Shown one piece after another: positions 9,495-17,826 of a DNA stretch of 64,000 nucleotides; positions within the stretch are counted from its first letter, which is position 1, and every line of letters begins with the position of its first letter. The stretch covers positions 74,217 to 138,216 of the forward strand of contig NZ_JBISCD010000036.1 in NCBI RefSeq assembly GCF_044386045.1, written 5' to 3'. The translations under genes and the position numbers were made by a program. The notes below the pieces were generated by a model. The model saw only the letters and a program-made list of their open reading frames with translations, had not been told where the DNA came from and searched no databases. The DNA is from Thalassobellus sediminis (GTDB lineage: Bacteria > Bacteroidota > Bacteroidia > Flavobacteriales > Flavobacteriaceae).

Positions 9495-9614
9495 AGGTAA
9501 GTATTGGTGCTAAAATATTAATTAGATATGAGAACGCAAAGAATAAAACAAAAATGAAGCCATTGTATTGAGTATGAGTAATAATACTCTAATTTGAAAT
9601 TTTATGAAAAAACA

Positions 9615-9646
9615 ATTGTAATTTATCATTAGGTATGTTAACTTTG
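9615..9646 (+). promoter_or_regulatory. Bacteroidota-type promoter for the zapB-like/zapA cluster
   Basis: A -33 element ATTG at 9615-9618 and a -7 element TAACTTTG at 9639-9646, matching TAnnTTTG, separated by 20 bp. The -7 element lies 24 bp upstream of the ATG at 9671. The spacing is within the usual range for the primary sigma factor of this phylum. Confidence 0.55.
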
Positions 9647-9670
9647 TGATATAAGTATTGAAATTTGTAA

Positions 9671-9961
9671 ATGAGTAATATTGAAGATATTGTAGATTCT
9701 TTAGAAAACAAAATTAGCAAAGTATTACAGAAACTAGAGCTTTTAAAGCAAGCTAATTTAAAATTAACTGAAGAATTAGAAGTTTCAAAAAAAGAAATTT
9801 ATAACCAAAAATTGCATATAGCAACTTGGGAAGAAAAGTATGAAGCTCTTAAAATCGCAAATTCAATACTAGGTAGTGACGATAATAAAAGAGATACTAA
9901 GCTTAAAATAAACGCATTAATTAGAGATATAGATCATTGTATTGGTCAACTTTCTGAATAA
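9671..9961 (+). CDS. Small coiled-coil protein upstream of zapA
   Basis: A 96-residue, almost entirely helical protein with heptad patterning (IVDSLENKISKVLQKLELLKQANLKLTEELEVSKKEIYNQK) and a C-terminal helix LKINALIRDIDHCIGQLSE. It resembles ZapB-like coiled-coil proteins. The gene is 15 bp upstream of zapA and probably shares its promoter. By position and shape it is likely to be a divisome accessory protein, but that is inference; sequence alone does not prove ZapB function. Confidence 0.75.
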   Translation: MSNIEDIVDSLENKISKVLQKLELLKQANLKLTEELEVSKKEIYNQKLHIATWEEKYEALKIANSILGSDDNKRDTKLKINALIRDIDHCIGQLSE

Positions 9962-9976
9962 GGCAACATAAATTCA

Positions 9977-10270
9977 ATGTCAGAAAAGCTTAAAATAAAG
10001 TTGTCAATAGGTAATAGGGTATATCCTTTAACTATTGAAGCGAGTCAAGAGGAAGGACTTCGTAAAGCGGCTAAAAACATTGAAGCTATGATAAAACAAT
10101 TTGAGCAAAGTTATTCTGTTCGAGATAAACAAGATGTTTTAGCCATGTGTGCTTTACAATTTGCATCTCAAGTAGAACAGAAGTCTATAGATAAAGCAAA
10201 TGTAAATGAACATGTTGAAGAAAAGCTCAATGCTTTAAATGATTTGTTGCATTCTTATTTAGTCTCTTAA
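9977..10270 (+). CDS. zapA: Cell division protein ZapA
   Basis: A 97-residue ZapA family protein that cross-links and stabilises FtsZ polymers at the division ring. Seen: the N-terminal beta-hairpin LKIKLSIGNRVYPLTIEASQEEGLRKAAKNIEAMIKQFEQ, then the conserved helix DKQDVLAMCALQFASQVEQ and a C-terminal dimerisation helix. Length is normal. It is followed by a 6S RNA and rny, the arrangement typical of Flavobacteriia. Confidence 0.92.
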   Translation: MSEKLKIKLSIGNRVYPLTIEASQEEGLRKAAKNIEAMIKQFEQSYSVRDKQDVLAMCALQFASQVEQKSIDKANVNEHVEEKLNALNDLLHSYLVS

Positions 10271-10295
10271 AACGTTCTTTAAATAAACTAAAAGT

Positions 10296-10467
10296 TACTG
10301 CCTACATTGGTTATTTTTTTTGATAAACTCAACGTTAATTCTTTAAAAAGGGTGAGTTTAAGTTGTAAAAGCACGCTGCCTTGAGCAGATCCTTGATCAG
10401 CTTGTTAGCCCTAAACTTGTTTTTAAGGAGTTTATACAAAACTTTAAGCTGGTGTAGGCTTTTTTTA
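10296..10467 (+). ncRNA. ssrS: 6S RNA (SsrS)
   Basis: The 219-bp gap between zapA and rny holds a transcript-like element closed by an 11-bp stem. This is gcctacattgg (10300-10310) pairing with ctggtgtaggc (10449-10459) using G-U pairs, followed by a T-run. Inner stems aaactca/tgagttt and taaact/agttta flank an open central region, giving the long rod with a bulge that mimics an open promoter. 6S RNA binds housekeeping RNA polymerase and tempers transcription in stationary phase. The zapA-6S linkage is known in several phyla. Exact ends are estimated. Confidence 0.75.
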
Positions 10468-10489
10468 TATATACAATTAATAAAATACG

Positions 10490-12064
10490 ATGGATAACTC
10501 AATTATATTTGCATTAGGAGGTGTTGCTTTAGGGCTAATTATTGGCTTTATTATAGCAAAAACTCTTGAAAAGAATAATGCTTCAAAACTTGTAAAAGAA
10601 GCAAAGAAAAATGCCGCTTTAATACTTAAAGAAGCAAATAGCGAAGGCGAATCAATTAAAAAAGATAAGATACTTCAAGCTAAAGAAAAATTTTTAGAGC
10701 TTAAGTCAGAACATGAAAAAGTAATTCTTTCTCGTGACAAAAAAATGGCTGAAGCAGAAAAACGTACTCGTGATAAAGAGTCACAAGTTTCTAGTGAATT
10801 ATCAAAAACATCTAAACTTAATCAAAGTTTAGATAGTAAGATTAAGGACTATGATCATAGAATAGATGTACTTGAAAAGAAGCAAGAAGAAATAGATAAA
10901 CTTCATAAAAATCAAGTACAGCAATTAGAAGTTATTTCTAGTCTTTCTGCAGAAGAAGCGAAAGAGCAATTAGTAGAATCTTTAAAGGGTGAAGCTAAAA
11001 ATGATGCCATGGCATTTGTTCAAAGTTCATTAGAGGAAGCTAAATTGACAGCAGAGCAAGATGCTAAGAAGATTATTATTAACACCATTCAGCGTATAGG
11101 AACAGAAGAGGCGGTAGATAACTGTGTGTCTGTTTTTAATATAGAATCTGATGATGTAAAAGGACGTATTATTGGTCGTGAAGGACGAAATATTCGTGCT
11201 ATTGAAGCTGCTACTGGTGTTGAGATTATTGTTGATGATACACCTGAGGCTATTATCTTGTCTTGTTTTGATTCTGTGCGAAGAGAAATTGCTCGTTTGT
11301 CATTACACAAATTAGTAACTGATGGTAGAATTCACCCAGCAAGAATTGAGGAAGTTGTTAAAAAGACTCAAAAACAAATAGAACAGGAGATTATTGAAGT
11401 TGGTAAACGTACCGTTATAGATTTAGGAATTCATAATTTACATCCAGAACTTATTAAGATGGTTGGGCGTATGAAGTATCGTTCTTCTTATGGGCAAAAT
11501 TTGTTGCAGCACTCGCGTGAAGTAGCTAAACTTTGTGGTGTTATGGCGGCTGAATTAGGTTTAAATCCAAAATTAGCAAAACGTGCAGGATTATTGCATG
11601 ATATAGGTAAAGTGCCAGATGCAGAAGCAGATATGGAAACTCCTCATGCTATTTTAGGAATGCAATGGGCAGAAAAATATAATGAAAAAGCTGATGTTTG
11701 TAATGCTATTGGAGCTCACCATGATGAAGTAGAAATGAAATCATTAATAGCACCAATTATTCAAGTTTGTGATGCTATTTCAGGAGCTCGTCCAGGAGCT
11801 CGTCGTCAAGTTTTAGATAGTTACATACAACGTTTAAAGGATTTAGAAGATATTGCTTTTGGATTTACAGGCGTTAAAAAAGCTTATGCTATTCAAGCGG
11901 GTAGAGAACTTCGCGTTATTGTAGAAAGTGAAAAAGTAGATGATCAAAAAGCTGCCGATTTATCATTTAGTATTTCTCAAAAGGTACAAACGGATATGAC
12001 TTATCCAGGACAAGTTAAAGTAACTGTTATTAGAGAAACTAGAGCGGTAAATATTGCTAAGTAA
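10490..12064 (+). CDS. rny: Ribonuclease Y
   Basis: A 524-residue membrane-anchored endoribonuclease initiating mRNA decay. In order: an N-terminal transmembrane helix (residues 4-24, IIFALGGVALGLIIGFIIAK), a long coiled coil to about 200, a KH RNA-binding domain (VKGRIIGREGRNIRAIEAATGVEIIVDDTP), and an HD domain with HSREVAKLCGVMAAELG and the metal-binding LLHDIGKVPD plus GAHHDE. All catalytic landmarks are present and length is normal. Confidence 0.96.
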   Translation: MDNSIIFALGGVALGLIIGFIIAKTLEKNNASKLVKEAKKNAALILKEANSEGESIKKDKILQAKEKFLELKSEHEKVILSRDKKMAEAEKRTRDKESQVSSELSKTSKLNQSLDSKIKDYDHRIDVLEKKQEEIDKLHKNQVQQLEVISSLSAEEAKEQLVESLKGEAKNDAMAFVQSSLEEAKLTAEQDAKKIIINTIQRIGTEEAVDNCVSVFNIESDDVKGRIIGREGRNIRAIEAATGVEIIVDDTPEAIILSCFDSVRREIARLSLHKLVTDGRIHPARIEEVVKKTQKQIEQEIIEVGKRTVIDLGIHNLHPELIKMVGRMKYRSSYGQNLLQHSREVAKLCGVMAAELGLNPKLAKRAGLLHDIGKVPDAEADMETPHAILGMQWAEKYNEKADVCNAIGAHHDEVEMKSLIAPIIQVCDAISGARPGARRQVLDSYIQRLKDLEDIAFGFTGVKKAYAIQAGRELRVIVESEKVDDQKAADLSFSISQKVQTDMTYPGQVKVTVIRETRAVNIAK

Positions 12065-12065
12065 A

Positions 12066-12085
12066 ATTCCTGCGAAGGCAGGAAT
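12066..12085. repeat. Small GC-rich palindrome
   Basis: attcctgc-gaag-gcaggaat, an 8-bp perfect stem with a tetraloop, just after the rny stop. It may be a first terminator hairpin or a single copy of a dispersed short palindrome. Only one copy was noticed in this window. Confidence 0.5.
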
Positions 12086-12110
12086 CTCATTAAGAGAAAC
12101 ATTAAGTGTT

Positions 12111-12150
12111 AAAACTAAAAAATCCAGCGTCAGCTGGATTTTTTAGTTTT
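12111..12150. terminator. Bidirectional terminator between rny and xerD
   Basis: A perfect 18-bp inverted repeat (12111-12128 and 12133-12150) with a 4-base loop gtca. A-rich and T-rich outer parts flank a tccagc/gctgga core. It lies between convergent genes. Confidence 0.9.
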
Positions 12151-12165
12151 ATTGTAACTTCTAAC

Positions 12166-13062
12166 TTATTTCCTAGGATGAAACTTCTCAACCACTTTGG
12201 TTAAATGACTTTTATCTAGATGCACATATATTTCAGTAGTGGTTATACTTTCATGACCAAGCATGAGTTGTATAGAGCGTAAATCGGCATCGTTTTGCAA
12301 TAAATGTGTTGCAAACGAATGTCTAAATGTGTGTGGAGAAATACTTTTTTTTAGTCCAACTTTTTCTGCTAGTTGTTTAATAATAGTAAAAATCATGGCT
12401 CTTGTTAATTGTTTACCTCGGCGGTTTAAAAATAAAGTATCTTCAAAACCAGTTTGAATATTTATGTGGTTACGAATATTGGTTCTGTAAATATTTATAA
12501 ACTTTTGAGTAATGCCCACAATAGGTACAAAGCGTTGTTTGTCTCCTTTGCCGGTAACTTTAATAAAACCTTCATCAAAAAATAAATCAGATAATTTTAA
12601 ATTAATCAATTCGCTAACACGTAAACCACAACCATATAAGGTTTCTAACATCGCACGATTGCGTTCGCCTTCTGGTTTACTTAAATCGATAGCATTAATT
12701 AGGCTGTCAATTTCTTCTTCTGATAAGGTGTCAGGAAGTTTTCTGCCTATTTTGGGCGATTCAATTAATTCTAAAGGATTTGAAGGTCGATAATCTTCGA
12801 AAACTAGATAGCTAAAAAAGCTGCGTAATCCGGAAATTAAACGAGATTGAGAACGTGCATTTACATTTTTTGCGACATCATAAATAAATTGCTGAATAAT
12901 TTCTGGTGTAATTGAAATTGGAGATATACTCATGTTGTTCGTTTCTAAATAAGAAATCAACTTTTGTACATCTAGGGTGTAATTATCAATAGAGTTTTTA
13001 GATAGTCCGCGTTCTATCTTTAAATATAATTGATAATCTTTAAGAGCTTGCTGCCATTTCAT
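12166..13062 (-). CDS. xerD: Site-specific tyrosine recombinase XerD
   Basis: A 298-residue recombinase resolving chromosome dimers at dif. The N-terminal SAM-like core-binding domain spans residues 1-85 and the catalytic domain 105-290. All active-site residues are visible: Arg148 (CGLRVSEL), Lys172 (TGKGDKQR), His244 and Arg247 (HTFRHSFATH), His270 (LGHESITTT) and Tyr279 (EIYVHLD). Length and motifs are those of housekeeping XerD. There is no obvious extra insertion of the kind that marks integron integrases, so it is not evidence for an integron platform. It lies in a stand-alone unit between two terminators. Confidence 0.93.
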   Translation of the reverse strand: MKWQQALKDYQLYLKIERGLSKNSIDNYTLDVQKLISYLETNNMSISPISITPEIIQQFIYDVAKNVNARSQSRLISGLRSFFSYLVFEDYRPSNPLELIESPKIGRKLPDTLSEEEIDSLINAIDLSKPEGERNRAMLETLYGCGLRVSELINLKLSDLFFDEGFIKVTGKGDKQRFVPIVGITQKFINIYRTNIRNHINIQTGFEDTLFLNRRGKQLTRAMIFTIIKQLAEKVGLKKSISPHTFRHSFATHLLQNDADLRSIQLMLGHESITTTEIYVHLDKSHLTKVVEKFHPRK

Positions 13063-13082
13063 GATTGGTAAAAATAAGCATA

Positions 13083-13110
13083 AAAAAAACTACCCTAAGG
13101 TAGTTTTTTT
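13083..13110 (-). terminator. Terminator of the TM2-domain gene
   Basis: A 12-bp stem aaaaaaactacc (13083-13094) / ggtagttttttt (13099-13110) with a 4-base loop, 22 bp past the stop of the leftward TM2-domain gene. Confidence 0.85.
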
Positions 13111-13131
13111 AGAATATTTATGTTCAATAAA

Positions 13132-13476
13132 TTAATCCCATTTATCTGTTAACATATTGATTAAATCAATAATGGCCCAGATACCTAATCCACCTATTGT
13201 AATTATAAATAAGATATTGGCCCAAACAGGTTTGTTGTAATACCATCTATGAGCAGCAAAAGGCCAACCTAAAAAGAACCATAAAGCAACACCTACCCAT
13301 TTATCTTTTGCCTTAACCGTAGTTACAGGAGTTAAGACTTCTAGAGTTTCGTTTTCACTAACAGATACTTCAGTGTTAGTAGTTGTTGTAATAGATCTTT
13401 TTACAGGAAAAGATGCATAACTAGTAGAATACGTTAAAAAGACTACTAGAAAAGAAAGTAATAATTTAATTTTCAT
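13132..13476 (-). CDS. TM2-domain membrane protein
   Basis: A 114-residue protein with a signal peptide (MKIKLLLSFLVVFLTYSTSYA), a Thr/Val/Glu-rich linker, then a TM2 module. The module has two membrane helices in the pattern WVGVALWFFLGWPFAAHRWYYNKPVWANILFIITIGGLGIWAIIDLINML, the TM2 hallmark of Gly/His-Arg-Tyr-Tyr between helices. Function in bacteria is unknown. It is a single-gene unit with its own terminator. Confidence 0.8.
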   Translation of the reverse strand: MKIKLLLSFLVVFLTYSTSYASFPVKRSITTTTNTEVSVSENETLEVLTPVTTVKAKDKWVGVALWFFLGWPFAAHRWYYNKPVWANILFIITIGGLGIWAIIDLINMLTDKWD

Positions 13477-13526
13477 GTTTAAATGGTTTATGTTTGTTGG
13501 ACTAATTTATACAAAATAACTTAATA

Positions 13527-14405
13527 ATGTCAAGATATTACTTACTTTTTTTGTTTTCTTTTTCTTTCTTTAATTATTGTTTGTCTCAAGAAAAATATGA
13601 GTTTGTTGGAGGTGTTAAGTTAAATGACTCAACAGTAGTATCATATAAAATTTTTTTTAAAGAACAAGCAGATAGAGTTAGTGGTTATTCTGTTACAGAT
13701 TTACGAGGAGAGCATGAAACTAAGTCTAATATTATTGGTGAATATGATGTTAAAAAGAAAGAGTTAAGTTTTAGAGAAACAGGTATTGTTTATACCAAAT
13801 CTCCAATTTCTCAAGATGATTTTTGTTTTTTAAACGTAACTGTGAAAAACTTTGTTTTTGGTAAAACTAAAAATGTTAAAACCAATTTTATCGGACTATT
13901 TTCAGATAATACAAAATGTATTAATGGTGAAATCATGTTGAATGCTATAGAAAAAGTAGAAAAACGTCTAGAAAAGGTTGTTAAAAAGATTAGTAATTCA
14001 AAAAAAATACCTGATAGTATTAAGCAAAAGGTAAATTTGATAAAAATGATGGATTCTTTAAATATGAATATTTTAAGAAAAAATCAGACTTTAAGTGTTT
14101 TTTCAAAAGCTAATAAAATTAATTTAATTATTTATGATGGTGGTAAAGAAGATGGAGATAAAATTACGATTTCTGCTAACGGTAAGGTATTAGTAAATGA
14201 ATATGAAGCAGATATTAACAAAAAAACAATTTCTATTGATTTAATTGATGAAAAAACATCCGTTGTGATTAAGGCGAATAATGAAGGTTCAATAGCTCCT
14301 AATACCATAGTTGTAGAAATAGATGACAATAATAATTATATAAAAGCTTTATCAAATTTAAAAAAAGGAGAATCTACACAAATTGATATTTTAAAAAGCA
14401 GATAA
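13527..14405 (+). CDS. Secreted protein of unknown function
   Basis: A 292-residue protein with a clear signal peptide (MSRYYLLFLFSFSFFNYCLSQ). The mature part starts with a beta-rich domain (YEFVGGVKLNDSTVVSYKIFFKEQADRVSGYSVTDLRGEHETKSNIIGEYD). A charged helical region rich in Lys (VEKRLEKVVKKISNSKKIPDSIKQKV) follows, then another beta-rich domain. I do not recognise the family. It starts 50 bp from the divergent TM2 gene and ends 23 bp before aroQ, so it may share a transcript with aroQ. Confidence 0.75.
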   Translation: MSRYYLLFLFSFSFFNYCLSQEKYEFVGGVKLNDSTVVSYKIFFKEQADRVSGYSVTDLRGEHETKSNIIGEYDVKKKELSFRETGIVYTKSPISQDDFCFLNVTVKNFVFGKTKNVKTNFIGLFSDNTKCINGEIMLNAIEKVEKRLEKVVKKISNSKKIPDSIKQKVNLIKMMDSLNMNILRKNQTLSVFSKANKINLIIYDGGKEDGDKITISANGKVLVNEYEADINKKTISIDLIDEKTSVVIKANNEGSIAPNTIVVEIDDNNNYIKALSNLKKGESTQIDILKSR

Positions 14406-14428
14406 AGTATTTTTAATATATTTACCTT

Positions 14429-14845
14429 ATGAAAAAATTAATAATCATTAACGGTCCAAATCTTAATCTTTTAGGTAAAAGAGAGCCAAATATTTACGGA
14501 AGTTTATCTTTTACTGAGTTTTTAGAGGAAGTAGTTGGTAAGTATCCAAATGCAGATATAGATTATTTTCAATCTAATATAGAAGGAGAACTTATTAATA
14601 AGCTACATGAAGTAGGTTTTAGTTATGATGGTGTTATTTTAAATGCTGCGGCTTATACACATACATCAGTAGGAATAGGAGATGCTGTAAAAGCAATTGA
14701 AACGCCTGTTGTAGAAGTACATATTTCTAATACCTATAATAGAGAAGAGTTTAGGCATCAGTCATTTATATCTCCTAATGCTAGAGGCGTTATATTAGGT
14801 TTTGGCTTACAGAGTTATGAGTTAGCTATTCAGAGTTTTTTTTAA
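14429..14845 (+). CDS. aroQ: 3-dehydroquinate dehydratase, type II
   Basis: A 138-residue enzyme of the shikimate pathway converting 3-dehydroquinate to 3-dehydroshikimate. Signatures are intact: INGPNLNLLGKREPNIYG with the catalytic Tyr, FQSNIEGELINKLHE, NAAAYTHTSVGIGDAV, the active-site histidine in EVHISNTYNREEFRHQS, and GVILGFGLQSY. Length is normal for the dodecameric type II enzyme. It ends just before a 61-bp perfect hairpin. Confidence 0.96.
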   Translation: MKKLIIINGPNLNLLGKREPNIYGSLSFTEFLEEVVGKYPNADIDYFQSNIEGELINKLHEVGFSYDGVILNAAAYTHTSVGIGDAVKAIETPVVEVHISNTYNREEFRHQSFISPNARGVILGFGLQSYELAIQSFF

Positions 14846-14855
14846 ACAATCCTAA

Positions 14856-14916
14856 ATATTAAAACTATAAAAAATGCGATTCAAAATTTGAATCGCATTT
14901 TTTATAGTTTTAATAT
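14856..14916. terminator. Bidirectional terminator, 30-bp perfect stem
   Basis: Bases 14856-14885 are the exact reverse complement of 14887-14916 around a single central A. The core is tgcgattcaaa/tttgaatcgca and the ends are A/T-rich. It lies between convergent aroQ and lpdA. Such perfection is unusual even among terminators in this window. Confidence 0.9.
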
Positions 14917-14954
14917 CCAACCGCGTCTCCTTTGGGGAGTCAAGGTGGATCTTA

Positions 14955-16331
14955 TTATAAATGTATCACTTCATCATAAGCATCAGCAACAGCTTCCATA
15001 ACCGCTTCACTCATTGTTGGGTGTGGATGCACTGTTTTTAATACTTCATGACCTGTAGTTTCAAGTTTTCTACCTAAAACAGCTTCAGCAATCATATCGG
15101 TTACACCAGCGCCAATCATATGGCAACCTAACCATTCGCCGTATTTAGCATCAAAAATAACTTTTACAAAACCATCTTTATTTCCGCCTGCACTCGCTTT
15201 ACCAGAAGCAGAGAAAGGAAATTTACCAACTTTAATATCAATACCTTTATCTTTAGCTTGCTTTTCAGTTAAACCAACAGAAGCAATTTCTGGAGAGCAA
15301 TATGTGCAACCAGGAATGTTTCCGTAATCTAAAGCTTCAACATGTTGTCCTGCAAGTTTTTCAACACAAAGTATTCCTTCCGCGGAAGCAACGTGTGCTA
15401 ATGCTTGACCAGGAGTAACATCTCCAATAGCAAAGTATCCAGGAATGTTTGTTTGGTAAAAATCGTTAACTAAAATTTTATCTCTATCAACAACAATTCC
15501 AACATCTTCTAAACCAATATTTTCAATGTTTGTTTTAATACCAACAGCAGAAAGTATAATGTCAGCTTCTAAAACTTCTTCACCTTTACTTGTTTTTACA
15601 GTTGCTTTAACGCCTTTACCAGAAGTATCAACCGATGTTACTTCGGCAGAAGTCATTATTTTTATACCACTCTTTTTAAAAGAACGCTCTAATTGTTTAG
15701 AAACATCTACGTCTTCAACAGGTACAACATTTGGTAAATATTCAACAATAGTAACTTCAGTTCCCATTGAATTGTAGAAATATGCAAACTCAACACCAAT
15801 AGCTCCAGAACCAACCACAATCATTTTCTTTGGTTGTTTTGGTAAAGTCATCGCTTCTCTATAGCCAATTACTTTTTTACCATCTTGAGGTAAATTTGGT
15901 AATTCGCGAGAACGTGCTCCAGTAGCAATTATAATGTTGTTTGCACTATATTCTGTGCCATCAACGTCAATTTTTTTGCCTGGTTTTAGTTTTCCATAAC
16001 CAGAAATAACGTCAATTTTGTTTTTCTTCATTAAAAATTCAATACCCTTGCTCATGCCATCGGCAACACCACGGCTACGTTTTACAACGGCGTCAAAATC
16101 TTTATCAAAATCTTTAACAGATAAACCATAATCACCTGCATGTTTTAGATATTCAAAAACTTGAGCAGACTTTAATAAGGCTTTTGTAGGGATGCAACCC
16201 CAATTTAAGCAAACCCCACCAAGGCTTTCTTTTTCAACAATAGCAGTTTTAAAACCTAATTGTGATGCTCTAATAGCTGTAACATATCCACCAGGACCAC
16301 TTCCAAGAACAATTATATCGTATTTACTCAT
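14955..16331 (-). CDS. lpdA: Dihydrolipoyl dehydrogenase
   Basis: A 458-residue flavoprotein (E3) reoxidising lipoamide in 2-oxo acid dehydrogenase and glycine cleavage complexes. Seen: the FAD motif IIVLGSGPGGYVTAIRA, the redox disulfide Cys41/Cys46 in GGVCLNWGCIPTK, the NAD motif MIVVGSGAIGVEFAYFYNSMG, the second FAD motif YFAIGDVTPGQALAHVA, and the C-terminal active-site pair in TVHPHPTMSEAVMEA. No E1/E2 genes are adjacent. Identification is secure. Confidence 0.96.
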   Translation of the reverse strand: MSKYDIIVLGSGPGGYVTAIRASQLGFKTAIVEKESLGGVCLNWGCIPTKALLKSAQVFEYLKHAGDYGLSVKDFDKDFDAVVKRSRGVADGMSKGIEFLMKKNKIDVISGYGKLKPGKKIDVDGTEYSANNIIIATGARSRELPNLPQDGKKVIGYREAMTLPKQPKKMIVVGSGAIGVEFAYFYNSMGTEVTIVEYLPNVVPVEDVDVSKQLERSFKKSGIKIMTSAEVTSVDTSGKGVKATVKTSKGEEVLEADIILSAVGIKTNIENIGLEDVGIVVDRDKILVNDFYQTNIPGYFAIGDVTPGQALAHVASAEGILCVEKLAGQHVEALDYGNIPGCTYCSPEIASVGLTEKQAKDKGIDIKVGKFPFSASGKASAGGNKDGFVKVIFDAKYGEWLGCHMIGAGVTDMIAEAVLGRKLETTGHEVLKTVHPHPTMSEAVMEAVADAYDEVIHL

Positions 16332-16436
16332 GTGTAATTTTTTAGGCTACGAATTTACGAAATCGATTTTGAATAATAAATTTTAGAAACCTATAAATTT
16401 ATATCTTTTATTACCTTTGTTTTGCAATTTCATTAT

Positions 16437-17720
16437 ATGAATATATCAAGAACAAGTTTTCCTAGAATCGTTATTATTGGTGGTGGTTTCGCAGGAGTAG
16501 CTTTAGCTAAAAAATTATCGAAGCAAGAAGTTCAAGTTGTTTTGTTAGATAAAAATAATTACCACACATTTCAACCGCTTCTTTATCAGGTTTCTACAGG
16601 TGGTTTAGAGCCAGATTCTATTGCTTATCCTATTAGAAAAATTCTTAAAGATTTTCCTAATTTTCATTTTCGCTTAGCAGAAGTAAATGAAATTGATATA
16701 GAAAATAAGGTTGTTAATACCGATATTGGCGATTTAAAATTCGATTATTTGGTTGTTGCTTCCGGTTCTAAAACAAATTATTTTGGTAATTCTGAAATAG
16801 AAAAGCACAGTATGGCCATGAAATCCATACCACAGTCGCTCAATTTACGGAGTTTAATTCTTGAAAACTTTGAAGATGCCTTATTAACATCCGATTTAAA
16901 CGAGCGTAATGCTTTAATGAATTTTGTAATAGTAGGAGGTGGGCCAACAGGTGTTGAACTTGCCGGTGCATTGGCCGAAATAAAAAAAGGTATTTTACCA
17001 AAAGATTATCCCGATTTAGATACCCGTTTAGCTCAAATACATATTGTACAATCAGGCGATTGTATTTTAAAAGGAATGAGTACTAATGCTTCAGCAAAAG
17101 CAGAAGATTTTTTAGAAAAACTTGGCGTTCATATTTGGAAAAACGTACGTGTTACTAATTATGATGGAAAAACGGTTACCACAAATACCGATTTAACTTT
17201 TGAAACAGCTACATTGGTTTGGGCTGCAGGTGTAAAAGGCGCTACCATAAAAGGACTAGATTCAGAAGAATTTATAACACGAGGTAATAGACTTATAGTA
17301 AACGAATTTAATCAGGTTAAAGGTTATAATCACATTTTTGCAATTGGAGATATAGCTTCTATGGTTAGTGATGAATTTCCTAACGGATTCCCCATGATGG
17401 CGCAACCTGCCATACAACAAGGCGATCAATTAGGCGATAATATTTTAAAATTAATAGAGCAGAAACCTATGGAGCCTTTTACATATAAAGATAAAGGGGC
17501 TATGGCAACCATTGGTAGAAACAAAGCGGTTGTAGATTTAAAAAAGTTTAAATTTCAAGGCGTATTTGCTTGGTATGTTTGGATGTTTGTGCATCTCTTT
17601 TTCTTAATAGGTTTTAGAAATCGCATGGTAGTTTTTATAAACTGGGTGTATAATTATATTCGTTTCGATAGAGAGGCGCGATTAATTATTAGACCATTTA
17701 AGAAGAATCTTAAATTATAA
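16437..17720 (+). CDS. ndh: NAD(P)/FAD-dependent oxidoreductase, NDH-2 type
   Basis: A type II NADH:quinone oxidoreductase, non-proton-pumping and peripherally membrane bound. Start chosen at ATG 16437 (MNISRTSFPRIVIIGGGFAG). An in-frame codon five residues earlier is less likely because it lies near the -7-like TACCTTTG at 16412-16419. Motifs: FAD-binding IVIIGGGFAGVALAKKL, the NDH-2 signature NNYHTFQPLLYQVSTGGLEP, NAD-binding FVIVGGGPTGVELAGALAE, and HIFAIGDIASM. The C-terminus has hydrophobic segments (FAWYVWMFVHLFFLIGF) that match the membrane-anchoring tail of the family. About 427 residues. Confidence 0.9.
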   Translation: MNISRTSFPRIVIIGGGFAGVALAKKLSKQEVQVVLLDKNNYHTFQPLLYQVSTGGLEPDSIAYPIRKILKDFPNFHFRLAEVNEIDIENKVVNTDIGDLKFDYLVVASGSKTNYFGNSEIEKHSMAMKSIPQSLNLRSLILENFEDALLTSDLNERNALMNFVIVGGGPTGVELAGALAEIKKGILPKDYPDLDTRLAQIHIVQSGDCILKGMSTNASAKAEDFLEKLGVHIWKNVRVTNYDGKTVTTNTDLTFETATLVWAAGVKGATIKGLDSEEFITRGNRLIVNEFNQVKGYNHIFAIGDIASMVSDEFPNGFPMMAQPAIQQGDQLGDNILKLIEQKPMEPFTYKDKGAMATIGRNKAVVDLKKFKFQGVFAWYVWMFVHLFFLIGFRNRMVVFINWVYNYIRFDREARLIIRPFKKNLKL

Positions 17721-17826
17721 TATGAATCATGTCTATTTATTAGTCAAACAAATAAAGTAATAACCAGTTGATTATCAATTATTTTAATTAAATTTATAAG
17801 ATTAACTAATCAAAATTTAATTAAAA

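Noticed and set aside
12166..13062. XerD-family recombinase as the integrase of the cassette array
   Set aside because: It lies 39 kb away in a core context, has the length and motifs of housekeeping XerD, and shows no obvious extra insertion typical of IntI. A role in trans cannot be excluded but is not supported.
15526..15777. Antisense open frame within lpdA, and similar ones within the TonB receptor, clpC, gyrA and tamB genes
   Set aside because: They oppose genes with strong family signatures and show no features of their own.
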